Positions 35,395 to 45,490 of a stretch of DNA of 64,000 nucleotides are shown here, piece by piece. This stretch comes from Ophioderma brevispina (Eukaryota > Echinodermata > Ophiuroidea > Amphilepidida > Ophiodermatidae): NCBI GenBank assembly GCA_023653785.1, contig JAMKCH010022421.1, forward strand, positions 1 through 64,000, read 5' to 3'. Below the pieces are notes generated by a model. The model saw nothing but the letters and a program-made list of their open reading frames with translations. It was not told the DNA's origin and searched no databases. Both the position numbers and the translations under genes were made by a program. The stretch's first letter is position 1; each line of letters opens with the position of its first letter.

Positions 35395-35602
35395 TTCCAG
35401 TTCCGAAGAAGACCGTTCTATTATCTATTCAACCTTGTGATTCCGACCATGTTTCTCTCACTGGTTGCAATGTTAACGTTCTTTCTTCCACCTGAATCCG
35501 GCGAGAAAATAAGTCTTGGTATAAGTGTGCTTCTATCGCTGACTCTATTTCTACTAATGGTTGCTGAGACAATGCCACCAACAAGTGCAGTACCAGTTAT
35601 AG
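35395..35602 (+). CDS. nicotinic acetylcholine receptor subunit, copy 2, TM1-TM2 exon
   Basis: The exon has the same 208-base length, frame and phase as the exon at 15604-15811. It follows 'atcatctacag' and precedes 'gtaaac'. It starts [10 protein letters not shown] and ends [11 protein letters not shown]. By eye it differs from copy 1 at seven of 70 residues. Three of these are in the pore helix: Thr to Ser at 6', Val to Leu at 13' and Leu to Met at 17'. The -1' Glu, 9' Leu and 20' Glu are kept. The frame is fully open, which argues that this exon has been under selection. No ligand-binding exons were found between it and copy 1. Confidence 0.92.
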
Positions 35603-36706
35603 GTAAACAAACGTTATTCTTTATATTCATACAAAGTAGTATCCGTATTTACATTAAAGAAAATAAACTTTCCTGTTAAATAATTTCGCAGGTTTGTCAA
35701 ACTTTCCAAAACCCTGTATTTTAAATTCCTGAAACATCACAATTAACACGCTGCAGCTGTCAATTTAACAGACATCACATCATTGTCCCCAGTATTTTCA
35801 TTGAAATCAGACACCCTCATCGCCAACAAGTTGACATAAAAAGCCTAAGAAAAGCCCTTCTCGGTTGACTCCAATCTGGGGTGTTGAGCACTAACAAACT
35901 TTTACCAGACCCTCAACCATATTTATAAAGGAGTCTAGGTTTGCAATACACATGCCAATGGAGAACTGTGAAAGACCCCTCAACAAATCAAGGCACGTCA
36001 TAACTTCGACGTCAAACCATACATAATGCAAGGGAAATTTTAGGAGCTGTTTTGGGGAATATTACCATCTCGGTGCTGATAGGGATGTGCGGCAGCCACC
36101 TAGATGAAGCGAAATACTCGTGACGATTTCCTGAAGGTAGCATAATAAATGTAATAGGAAAAGGTGCTGTGATCGTGGTGGTTTATAAAAGTCCTGTATT
36201 ATAATTATTATTATACTCAATAATAATATACATTAATGACGAAAACAGCAAAATACCAGCGTCTTCCTCATTCATATGCATATACAGCGAAAAGAATAAA
36301 TGATTTGACCTTCCAATGGGGTATAAGGAACTGGCTCTACAGGAAATATTACTTTATTATTAATTTATGCAAATTTATGTAAAGGTTGTGTAAATTTATA
36401 AAAACTCTACGAATGCATAATATTTCGCCTTAATGGTCAACGGCAGATTTGATTTTTTTTTTTTTTGGATGCATGGATGTCTTGCTGGATGACATTGTCT
36501 ACATAGAACACTCATTAATCCACTCTACAGACTAAACCGATTTGTTTTGGACAGGCTGTGAATATTAATGAGCTCATTTGCATATTTTCAATAACACTGG
36601 ATTAAACCACAGTTGGGGGGACATTTACACACCGCATAATTCCTTTTGTATGTGTATATCATTATAAAGCGTTTACATGCCTGTTTTTGATTAATTTGTA
36701 TTTCAG
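35603..36706 (+). other. intron of nAChR copy 2, carrying a SINE 3' fragment
   Basis: The 1104-base intron starts GTAAAC and ends 'tttgtatttcag'. It contains the SINE fragment at 36071-36215. Confidence 0.85.
36071..36215 (+). mobile_element. SINE type 3, 3' part (same family as 62228-62563)
   Basis: Shared ordered segments with 62390-62563 are a GTGCTGATAG start, 'agccacctaga', 'aagcgaa' and 'gtgacgatttcctga', then a G-rich part, 'tttataa' and an ATTATTATT tail. The tRNA head is missing. Confidence 0.65.
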
Positions 36707-37305
36707 GTCAATATTTTGCCAGTACGATGGTTCTCATCTCAATATCTCTAGCTATGTCCGTAGGAGTTTTAAATATGCACCACATCGGACCCTATTTTCG
36801 TCCTGTGCCGCCATGGATGAAGAGATACATCCTTGGACATTTAGCTAGTTTTCTTATGATGAACACGGCTAACAGAAGAAAGAAAAGGAAGACCGTAATA
36901 GGTGAAAAATTAGCACAAGATTTCAGTAAATGGGAACAGCAAGAACTTCTGAGCATTGTGCATAGTCAAATACACAATTCACCGCAGATGAGACCGCGGT
37001 CGTTTATACCCTGCAATGGGGTAACATTCGGGAGAGAATCAAGCGAAGATCGGCGATCACAAGCACCACCTGAACCGTGCTCGGCTTCTTCGTCCCCAAC
37101 CCCTATATTAAAGCAAAATGATGTTTTAAAGCATTTGTTACGAGAAGTCAAGAAACTGACCAATCATGTCGAAACAGAAACCACAGAAACAAATTAAAAG
37201 ATGAATGGAAGAAGAGTTGCTTAGTTCTTGATCGCTTTTTTATGATTTTCTTTGTATAGGCCACATTGGGTACTATCTTATTATGCTGAAACAAATGTGT
37301 ACAGT
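36707..37305 (+). pseudogene. nicotinic acetylcholine receptor subunit, copy 2, last exon with three indels
   Basis: The acceptor 'tttgtatttcag' is followed by the expected GQYFASTMVLISIS (TM3), then HHIGPYFRPVPPWMKR and a long loop aligned throughout with copy 1, open to a stop at 37195-37197. The homologous sequence continues in other frames: KLKDEWKK and VLDRFFMIFF (from 37191), a stop at the point matching VIG of TM4 (near 37256), then GYYLIM. Aligned to copy 1, this needs a one-base deletion near 37185-37190, another near 37256, and one extra T near 37299 that abolishes the homologous TGA. As written, the protein would lack TM4. The errors cluster in about 110 bases while the rest of the copy is clean, so a sequencing or assembly fault is as likely as real decay. 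Confidence 0.8.
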
Positions 37306-38562
37306 AAAGAATGTAATTCGGACAAATATACCTATGTGGAATCAACATGCACCAGCTCACCAAACAACGAACATGTCGCTCGATTTCTGTTCCAGTTTTG
37401 AGCATTTAGCTGACGATATAACGATTTGTGAAGTGGGAGTTTTGCATTTTTGGACTCACTGCCACATGACATCTTCCAAAAAGTGTAAGTATGTGAGTCA
37501 AGGTGATTATGTAATCAATAATTTGCTTGTACAACTTCACATTGGTCCTTTATTTACGCAGTTTAAAAAACAACCTTCATCAAGTAAGAATGTGTCTTCT
37601 TTATTGAACCGATGATAATGATGATGATGATGAGATGATGATGAGTATGATGATGATGATGATGAATAGATGTGATGTTTGCTGATGGTGATGATGATGG
37701 ATGATGATCATGATGTTTATGATGATTGCGATGTGATGATATGATGATTATGATCCTGACTGATGTCCTGATGACATATAAGAATGATGATCAATTTAAT
37801 ATGATTAAATCATGCTTTAAGATATTGACATATTTTGGGATTTAATTAACGGTACTTTACTGTCCAACTCAACTCAAATTGTCACTTTAAATGAAATTGG
37901 ATGTTTATTTTAGAATACCGATTGCTGACGCATTTGTATCCATTCTTTAAAAAAGGATGTTACATATAATAACTTATTATGTTTTCTTGTGAAGGTAGTC
38001 TGGAATACGCTTTGGGAACAAACTGTAACACTTATTTGGCAATCACAATCACATTGTATTGAAATTTACTTCGAGAAGATTCACATACTAACTGTATGAA
38101 AAGCATATTGAATAACTTCTACTTTGTCATGGTATATTTTGTTCCGTGCAGCATGAGTTTTGGTTATGATGTGTAATATAAACTTCCTGACTGCTGCTTG
38201 TGCTATCCATCCATGGACCAAATTAGGTCATTTCAGTGAACGGCTTAAGTGGTTTAGGTGAAGACCTTTAAGATATCAAAATAAATATCTAGATTTCATT
38301 TTTCTTTTTAAATCAATCCTTGTATGAATTCCAGAATACGTTGAATGTGCCAGTTCATACCTATTTAGTCCGATGCATCCACTTGTAAAGCTCCTGTTAA
38401 TTGATCAAGGTTATTCAACAATAAGAGAGTAAAATTGCATACAAAACAATAATGCGGGTTTTACTTTTTAAGAGATTATTAGTCTTGATGGTTGATGTGT
38501 CGATGCACCGCAAGAATTTGACAAAAAGTCGTTCCGGCAGAGAGGCGTAAAGCCATGTGATA
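37306..38562. other. non-coding stretch with a GAT microsatellite
   Basis: Imperfect GATGAT repeats run from about 37612 to 37757. The rest shows no gene. An open frame reaching 37615 is the read-through of the damaged receptor exon. Confidence 0.55.
37612..37757 (+). repeat. imperfect (GAT)n microsatellite
   Basis: ATGATG units with scattered interruptions (GATGTGATG, GATGTTTATG) fill about 145 bases, just downstream of receptor copy 2. Confidence 0.9.
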
Positions 38563-39520
38563 GTGGAGGAGCTAGACCCAGGTCAAACATGATCGTTTAC
38601 CCCTCACTACAAAAAGGTTTGACACCTTTGTAGTTGGTATGGACCCTCTATATCAACGCGAGTAGGTAGTTACTCTCAAATTGTGGTTTGTGGTCACTTT
38701 TTCAATAGGGGGCCAATTTAAGTTTACACAGTGGTCAAACTTTTCAAATGCTCCAATCATGTGAAAATGTAATGCCCTATTGTCCATCTAGTCTAAGGAT
38801 TCCAAAAATGTATAGTTTGTACCACTCTGACCAATGGTTTTTTGGAGTTATAGGGTCAAATGGCTAAAATTGTAAAAAAGTCATTTCTATTTATACAGGG
38901 TCAAAATCGGAAGTTGCTCCAATTTTGTTGAAAATGATAGAAGTTGTTCATCCTAGCTTATGATCCAAATAAGGAATAATTTTTAACGTCTGCAATGCAT
39001 AGTTACCCTGTTATGGACAAAGATGGGACATAGGTCCCATACCCAATATGGTGTTGACCTTCTTTGACCCTGTTCTCCGGAATAAGCCATTTACCTATCC
39101 AAACTATACCTTGTTGAGTCCTCTAACCTCAATGCAATACTTGCAAGCATGTAAAATATAAATCCATATTTACGTGGAATGTTGACCCTGTACAAATTGA
39201 AATTGACCTTTTTTACCATTTTAGCCATTTTACCTTATAACTCAAAACCAATGGTCGTCTGGTGGTACAAACTATACTTTTTGGAATCCTTATGACTCGA
39301 CGGACATATGGCTACATTTCAAAATGATTGGAGCATTTTAAAAGTTTGACCCCTGTTGTAAACTTAAATTGGCCCCTATTAAAAAGTTATCCCACAATTT
39401 GAGCGTACTACCTACCAAGCATTCATGTAGAGGGTCATACTAACTACCAAACCTTTTCTGTAGTGGGGAGGTAACGAACTCACTGAACTAGGTCCCCTAT
39501 GATATTCTGGGCTCCTCCTC
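38563..39520. mobile_element. foldback element with ~340-bp inverted arms
   Basis: The left arm (about 38563-38905) and right arm (about 39180-39520) are reverse complements with moderate divergence. Paired blocks include 'ggaggagctagacc', 'cactacaaaaaggtttg', 'accctctata', 'gctccaatcatgtg', 'aatgtatagtttgtacca', 'aaatggctaaaattgtaaaa' and 'tacagggtcaa'. The loop is about 275 bases. The block 'aaaaatgtatagtttg' links it to the repeats at 22198, 24655 and 57000. No coding frame is seen. Confidence 0.85.
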
Positions 39521-41436
39521 TAATGATATTCAAGGAGTGCAGCGAGCAATTGGCGTGCACAATACCGGATTTTGACCAAGATCAAGTGTTACGCATGCAT
39601 GCTCATGCACAGAAATCGCTCGCTGCGAATGGAAGTATAATAATGGGCTTAAATCTAGTTGCTGTTACTGATGTTGTTTGGAGCTCGGTGAGACTAATAT
39701 ACCTAGATTGTAGTCTCAGGTTGTGAAGTTGTAAAACTGGCGATTGCTTCTAGTCAGACATGATGTCCAGCTTCGTCAGGTACTTATGAGCCGTTGGGCG
39801 GAACAGGTGTTTGTTATCACAAACAAATTCAACGGACACAAAGTAGCAAGCTGAAAAAATGAAACCCGAGTCAAGCCATAAAAGAAGAGTTTCAGGTGTT
39901 GATTTATATCCGATTGTTATACTGTTAATTCTACTCGTATGGAGAACAAAGTTGCTGAACGGCAAGATTTACAATTGTCTGTTGTTGCTTTTGCGTTGGT
40001 CTCAGACATTTGCGTAAAGATACCAAACTCACGCAGTCTTCCATCAGTGAACACACCGAACATAACCAACGTGATTTACTGTAGCAAAGTTAAGATGCAA
40101 GATGCCAAACATGTAAATATGAAAATATCTGAATATATTCAATCCATTTTTCAATGGTATTAGTTTTGGAAGTATGCATTATTACTTGAATTTAAGTATC
40201 CGGTGATGGTACGGGGTTATTTCCACTGCTTTCATCTAAGGGAGAGAATGAAAGAGAATGAGAGTTGAAAATGAACACAATGGCTATTATATTAAAGTAC
40301 ATTTTGACATTTAGCATTAAAATGCTGCGGATTTCAAATGTTCAAATTATGTACCAACAATTCATGGTGTATCAATTAGATATGCTAGAAAACTCAATGG
40401 ACCTTCTCATTTCAAAGTAAATTTTAACGACGTTTACGGACAAATTATGCACTAAATGTTGTATCGCGGTTCTTCCGTAAAGCTTCTATTTTTCTACAAT
40501 GCAAATAACAGGGAAGCAGGTGTTTTTTTGAGGTTTTTCTTAAATGGATATTTTACATTGGAGTCTATGGGGAATGTTACCACTAGAATCGTACAAAAGT
40601 CATTCTCTAATCTGTCCAGGCCTAAATTCCTCAATGAGAAAGATCCATAGTTACACATTGATATCAAATTGTCAATATCAGACGTTTCGTTAGCAATTAG
40701 GTGCTGATCTGTTCTACAACAGATACCCAGCAAGAGTTTGAGTGTTAAGTGTAATGGGTAGAAAGCAATTATTATATTTGATTATATTAACAAAGATCAA
40801 AACGAAGCTTTTAACTATATTAACAACCCACAAACTTGGAGACAAAGAGGAAATGCACGTATGAAGTGTTTGTGTTTTTGAGACGATTGTGTTGATTGTC
40901 AGAAAATGTAAACCGAATTTAAAAAAAAAAAAAATCTGAAACTTCCTCTGCCTAATGATCAAGAAGAGTTTAGCAAATGTTCAACAAGTAAAATATTAAA
41001 CATCTACCGAACCTGTTGGAGCGTTGATGGTATTTATATACATCCCATATTATAATTTGATCTAATTCATATACATACAATGACTCCATAGCCGCGTTCA
41101 CTATCTCTTGGATTGATTTAGTTTTGAAACATGAGAGTGCCTACTTGTCCTACGTCCTTAAGTGTTTTCTTTGCGCGTTGTCAGTTTTCTCTAGCGGAAG
41201 GATTGAAGTACTTTTTAATAAATGTCCAGAGAATTTAAATTCAAATATCTTGCTGAAACGGTTTCCCGCCTTTTTAATTGACTTCTGTATTGAGGGTTTC
41301 ATTAAGGGGGTTACACAAGGGCGGTTTTGAGTGTGTCTTTTGTTGTTCTGTTTTTTTTTAAAGAAACTCAGAGCAGGACTTTGGTGCTCATGATAATCAT
41401 TTATTAATGCGTATCTGTGGATAAAATATAAAGATC
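39521..41436. other. non-coding stretch, nothing recognised
   Basis: Small open frames (39499-39726, 39939-40163, 40456-40650) have no motif. No clear repeat was seen. Confidence 0.4.
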
Positions 41437-41990
41437 CCCAAAAGTAACGCAGCGTGTCTGAATGGCCCCATAAGTTACAAACCATTTGTGGTATGCAAGA
41501 AAACATGAAATGATAATCTTTACGAAAATCTGTCACATTTTCAAAGTTGCAACTGCAACTGAAGACATTAAAAGGGTATAATAAACAATCATGCATTAAA
41601 GAAAATGATATAAACACTTCACGCATCAATTCTTCCAAATCATGTTTTATTCATGACCAAGCTTTCTTTCAACACCTCTTTTAAATTAAGTTTTAAGTAC
41701 GTGATTGAATCAGAACAATTGGGTGGTGCAATTATATTCACCCATGCATGGTAGGAAACGCTTTGAATGTGGTTTTTCATTGAATGGGAATCAATATGGC
41801 CTATCTTTTATTGCAACTTTTTAAAAGGGAGAGATTTTCTTATAATGAGAATTGTGTTAGCAATATTGATCGCAAATTTACAGAAAAAACTATTGATATC
41901 ATTTTATGTTTCGTGCATACGACCAATGGTTTCTAACTTATGGGGGCATTTAGACATGCTGCGTTACTTTTTTGTGGGTCTTTATTTTGA
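41437..41990. repeat. inverted pair of ~100-bp related sequences
   Basis: On the minus strand 41437-41530 reads 'catttcatgttttcttgcat', then 'accacaaatggtttgtaact', then 'tatggggccattcagacacg' and 'ctgcgttactttt'. The plus strand at 41884-41990 carries the same order with few changes ('atggtttctaacttatgggg', 'gacatgctgcgttactttt'). Both give similar peptides around NLWGH and LRYF, so they could be the remains of one coding repeat, which I do not recognise. Confidence 0.6.
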
Positions 41991-43069
41991 GAATGTGAAG
42001 CTTTAAAAAATCATCCACACAGGAGGTAAACACACAGTGTTGTGTATTAAGCTGATAGATTATGGTCATAGACTCTTACCATTCTGATTATATCAAGAAT
42101 GAAAGCAGATAATATCATATATACTTACTTCCTGTTTGAGAGAATTAAATTTGTCGACTTTCATATTCTTAAAATACATTACATTTTAATACCCATCCTT
42201 TTAAGCTTTTAATATTAAAATTTTCAATGGAGGATCAACACACACCCAAAAAACACAACATACAAAACAAAAACAAAAATAATATACAGCAAAAATATGT
42301 TTCGGGGTATCAAAGTCCTGTTTCGTGCAGAAATGTGTTTTTATATCAGAGCTGGTTTTCTTAACTTAAACTACCCAAGTATGACCTCTCAAGTTATATA
42401 TTTATGTTGTATAGTTGTTATGGCTGCTGTTAAAGCCTGTTTTTGACTTTTTTTCAGTATCGACCTAAGTAACTGCTGGTCAGTAACGCATTTATATACT
42501 CTATTAGTAGAAGGTCGTTAGATAAAATAGCCAAGGATATTCTAATATTTGTCAAAAACTTACCTATCTCGTATCTTGCATTAATTTACCTTTAGTAATG
42601 TCTATCATATAAGGAAATTTTCTGTATTTCATGAATTTGTGAAAATCCTAGGCAGCTGAAAATCAACAAGTTGTTTATTAACTTGTTTTTTTTTAAATTA
42701 AAGGTAATAATATAACATTCTTTTTTGATACATTTATTAGTCCTGTGATGTTAAAATGTTGGAAATGAAACAATAATGTGTACCAATGTGTTTAGAAAGA
42801 TGATTACCATTTAGAAGTGTATGATTTCGTAGTATATTCAGTTTACAAATATTTGCAAAATAAATTCATACGTGTTCCTAAAAGGTATCCGTTTACGCAT
42901 TTACCACAATGAAGAGTTCAGATTACTTGAAATAATATATGAACATATTACGTGATTGTCACGGCTTTTCAGACGCCTCTATCCTTAGAAAAAAATCACA
43001 CAAAGTAGTCTATGAAAAAACTGGCAAATTCGTTTCTTTCAAATTCAAAACTCTCACACAGGGGATATA
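41991..43069. other. non-coding stretch, nothing recognised
   Basis: AT-rich sequence without a domain-bearing frame. Confidence 0.4.
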
Positions 43070-44664
43070 CACTATTGCTCATAAAGTTGGAATATTTTTT
43101 TCAGACCCAATCTTAAACCGTATTTCTATTTGAACGCCTCAGTAATCATACTAGAGAAGCTGAATGATTAAATAATGAGTACCCACTACCCAGGTGAAGT
43201 GAATCCATAAATAATTTTGAATTACGTAACAATGCCTTTTGTTGGGAGCTATAAAATGTCAGACGTCTGTTGTTTGTTCCTTTTACCTGCTCGAAGCCGG
43301 TGTGCAAGGAGCACATTTTTTTCAGAATTGGTTGTTACCTTTACAACAAAAACTGACACACAAGTTTCCTAGGCTATGGCTCGTCCAACGGCATTGTCAA
43401 TACGCCGAATAGTACTTGCACTCCGACGGGAAGGGTAAAACAAGCCAGAGTCGCTGATTTCTTCGGGAAATCGCAGAGTACGGTCTGTAAAATCCTCAGA
43501 CATCATCGAGAGGCGGGTCATTTGAGGCCACGGAAATCTTCAGGACGACCACGATTGACTACCAGACGAGATGATCGCAGACCGATTAATCTGTGCCATA
43601 GAACCCGGAAAATGCCAACAAGCCGTCTTCGTCGTTTTTGGAAAAGATACTATGGAATCAACATTTTCATCCAAACTGTAAATCGGAGATTGCTTCAACA
43701 TGGTTACCGAGCAAGACGAGTGACCAAATGTTCCCGCCCAACCGTTCACCACAAAGTTGATCGACTTCGCTAGGCTAGGGAGCGCAGAAGATTACAGCTA
43801 AGCCACTGGCGAAATGTTGTGTTTATTGGCGAGAGCTGCTACATCCTTGACCATCAAGATGGAAGACAAGGGTTCGTCGATTGCGTGGTGAGAACCTCCG
43901 AGATGACTGTATTCATGAATCGACTCAAGGTGGTGGCAGCTCAGTGATGGTATGGGCCAGTATTCATTATGGAGGAAAATCATCACTGGTGGTGCCAGAT
44001 GGAAACATGAACGCCGTCGTGTACCTGGACATTCTAGAAAACTACTGTCTGCCACATTCAAGAAGGGTTTATGTAAACGATTTTCGGTTGGAAGATGACC
44101 ATGTCACGCCGCACAGGGCCGCTGTAGTGAGACAATTTCTTGAGGCAGAGGGGGTGGAGCAGATACCATGGCCTGCTTGCTCCTCTGATTTGAACCCTAT
44201 CGTGCATGCTGTGATGCCTTAGGCCGAGTCATCAATTACAGGGACAATCTTCCTCAAACACTACAGGAGTTAGCTCAACCTCTGACCAATGAGTGGAACG
44301 CTCTGCCCATTGACATCATAAAAACCTTGTGGACAGTATGTCGCGACGTCTTGACGCACCGATTCATGCTAGGGGTGGCCATACTGGATGTTATTGACTG
44401 ATTGACATTAAAACAGTACTATTGAACATTTCGATGCATGAAATCACCCAAAAATGTGTTATATGTAAAAATGAAATGACTGATGTGAAAAGGACACAGT
44501 TCGTAAAGGACACAGTTCGTAAAGGGGTAATTGTGGACTAAGTTCATTGTGATATGTTCGGAAGAGACTGATCATTCAAGTAGTGTGGCGATATAAGAAT
44601 CATACCATAAAAAGTGGTAAAATATATTTTATTCCAACTTTATGAGCAACAGTGTGCAACAGTG
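43070..44664 (+). mobile_element. Tc1-like DNA transposon, full length but inactive
   Basis: The left end 'cactattgctcataaagttg' (after TA at 43068-43069) is matched by the right end. Reverse complemented from 44664, the right end reads CACTGTTGCACACTGTTGCTC, then ATAAAGTTGGAATA, with TA outside it at 44665-44666. The right tip carries a small local duplication of CACTGTTG. The 1.6-kb size, TA flanks and transposase order are those of Tc1-like elements. Near 44490 the block 'aaaggacacagttcgt' is duplicated in tandem. Confidence 0.85.
43376..44401 (+). pseudogene. Tc1-like transposase, frameshifted
   Basis: The protein starts MARPTALSIRRIVLALRREG at 43376 and then shifts frame. The DNA-binding half is readable: VADFFGKSQSTVCKIL (helix-turn-helix), RPRKSSGRPRLTTRRDDR (GRPR hook) and a second helical region to about 43750. 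The catalytic half shows VVFIGESC where the first catalytic Asp block should be (FTDES in relatives). GGGSSVMVWASIHYGGKS follows, then DDHVTPHRA, holding the second Asp. DLNPIVH comes next, in which the third acidic residue of DLNPIEH is Val. The tail (DALGR in another frame, then NLPQTLQELAQPL and NEWNALP) runs to about 44401. Several frameshifts plus altered first and third catalytic positions make it dead. Confidence 0.85.
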
Positions 44665-45007
44665 TATACAACCAACATTTCATTTTGACCAATGGATCTG
44701 TCTTAATTGTTCACGCGTTATTGATTGGCGTGAGTAGAAACTGATGCAAGTTACCCAGATGTTATTCAAATCTGTATAACTCAGGTTTGGTATGTGAAAT
44801 TGTTTTTTTTAATTTAGCCCTTTGCAGATACTTCCTTTTAGATTTTTTTACTAAACCGCAGCAAAAATAGTAGACTTCTTTTTGAATCAGCCTGTAAGTT
44901 TATTTACATGATTGCTTTAGAAATCTATCTCAAACTATGGGCCGCCAGTTATAGCTGAAAGGACCACTTAGATATCCGTTTTCAAGCTTTTTTTTGAAGA
45001 GCGCCCC
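44665..45007. other. short non-coding interval
   Basis: Nothing was recognised. Confidence 0.4.
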
Positions 45008-45490
45008 AATTTCCCCCCAAAATAAGATCTTTGCACAGTTGCATTGGTAACTTGCTAGTAAACTATACCTGTGAGTGGTAAAGCCCGAACATATCTATGT
45101 ATCGCAAAGAAGGAATTTTGTAATTAGGATAATTAATATCCGAGATCCCGATAATAATTCAACGGCTGCTGGAAACGACCTTCCAATATGAAATAGCCGG
45201 GAAATAGCGCCATGTACGCGTCTACGTTCATCCATTAGTTGTTCCGTTGGTTCAGGCAAGTCAAGTTAGAGATCATTTTCGTGAGGTGGCACTATTTTCA
45301 CAAAGGACGGACTGAAATTTGGCGTTTAATATTCCGCCGTTAAATTACAATGGGTGATCCCGATTCTAATTACAAAATCGCTTCTTTTATGAAAAATACG
45401 CACTTTTGAGCATTACCATTCACAGGTGTAGTTTAGTAGACAATTACCAACACAACTGTGCAAAAAACTCCAATTTTGAAAATTGGGAAG
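45008..45490. mobile_element. MITE-like element with ~145-bp inverted arms
   Basis: The left arm contains 'ctttgcacagttgcattggt', 'aactatacctgtgagtggta' and 'aaggaattttgtaattagga', followed by 'gatccc'. The right arm in reverse complement carries 'tttgcacagttgtgttggta', 'aactacacctgtgaatggta' and 'gcgattttgtaattagaatc', followed by 'gggatc'. The order is fully mirrored and no coding frame is present. Confidence 0.75.

Noticed and set aside
37283..37615. C-terminal extension of receptor copy 2
   Set aside because: It exists only because an apparent insertion removes the stop codon present in copy 1, and it shows no receptor-like sequence after about 37304.
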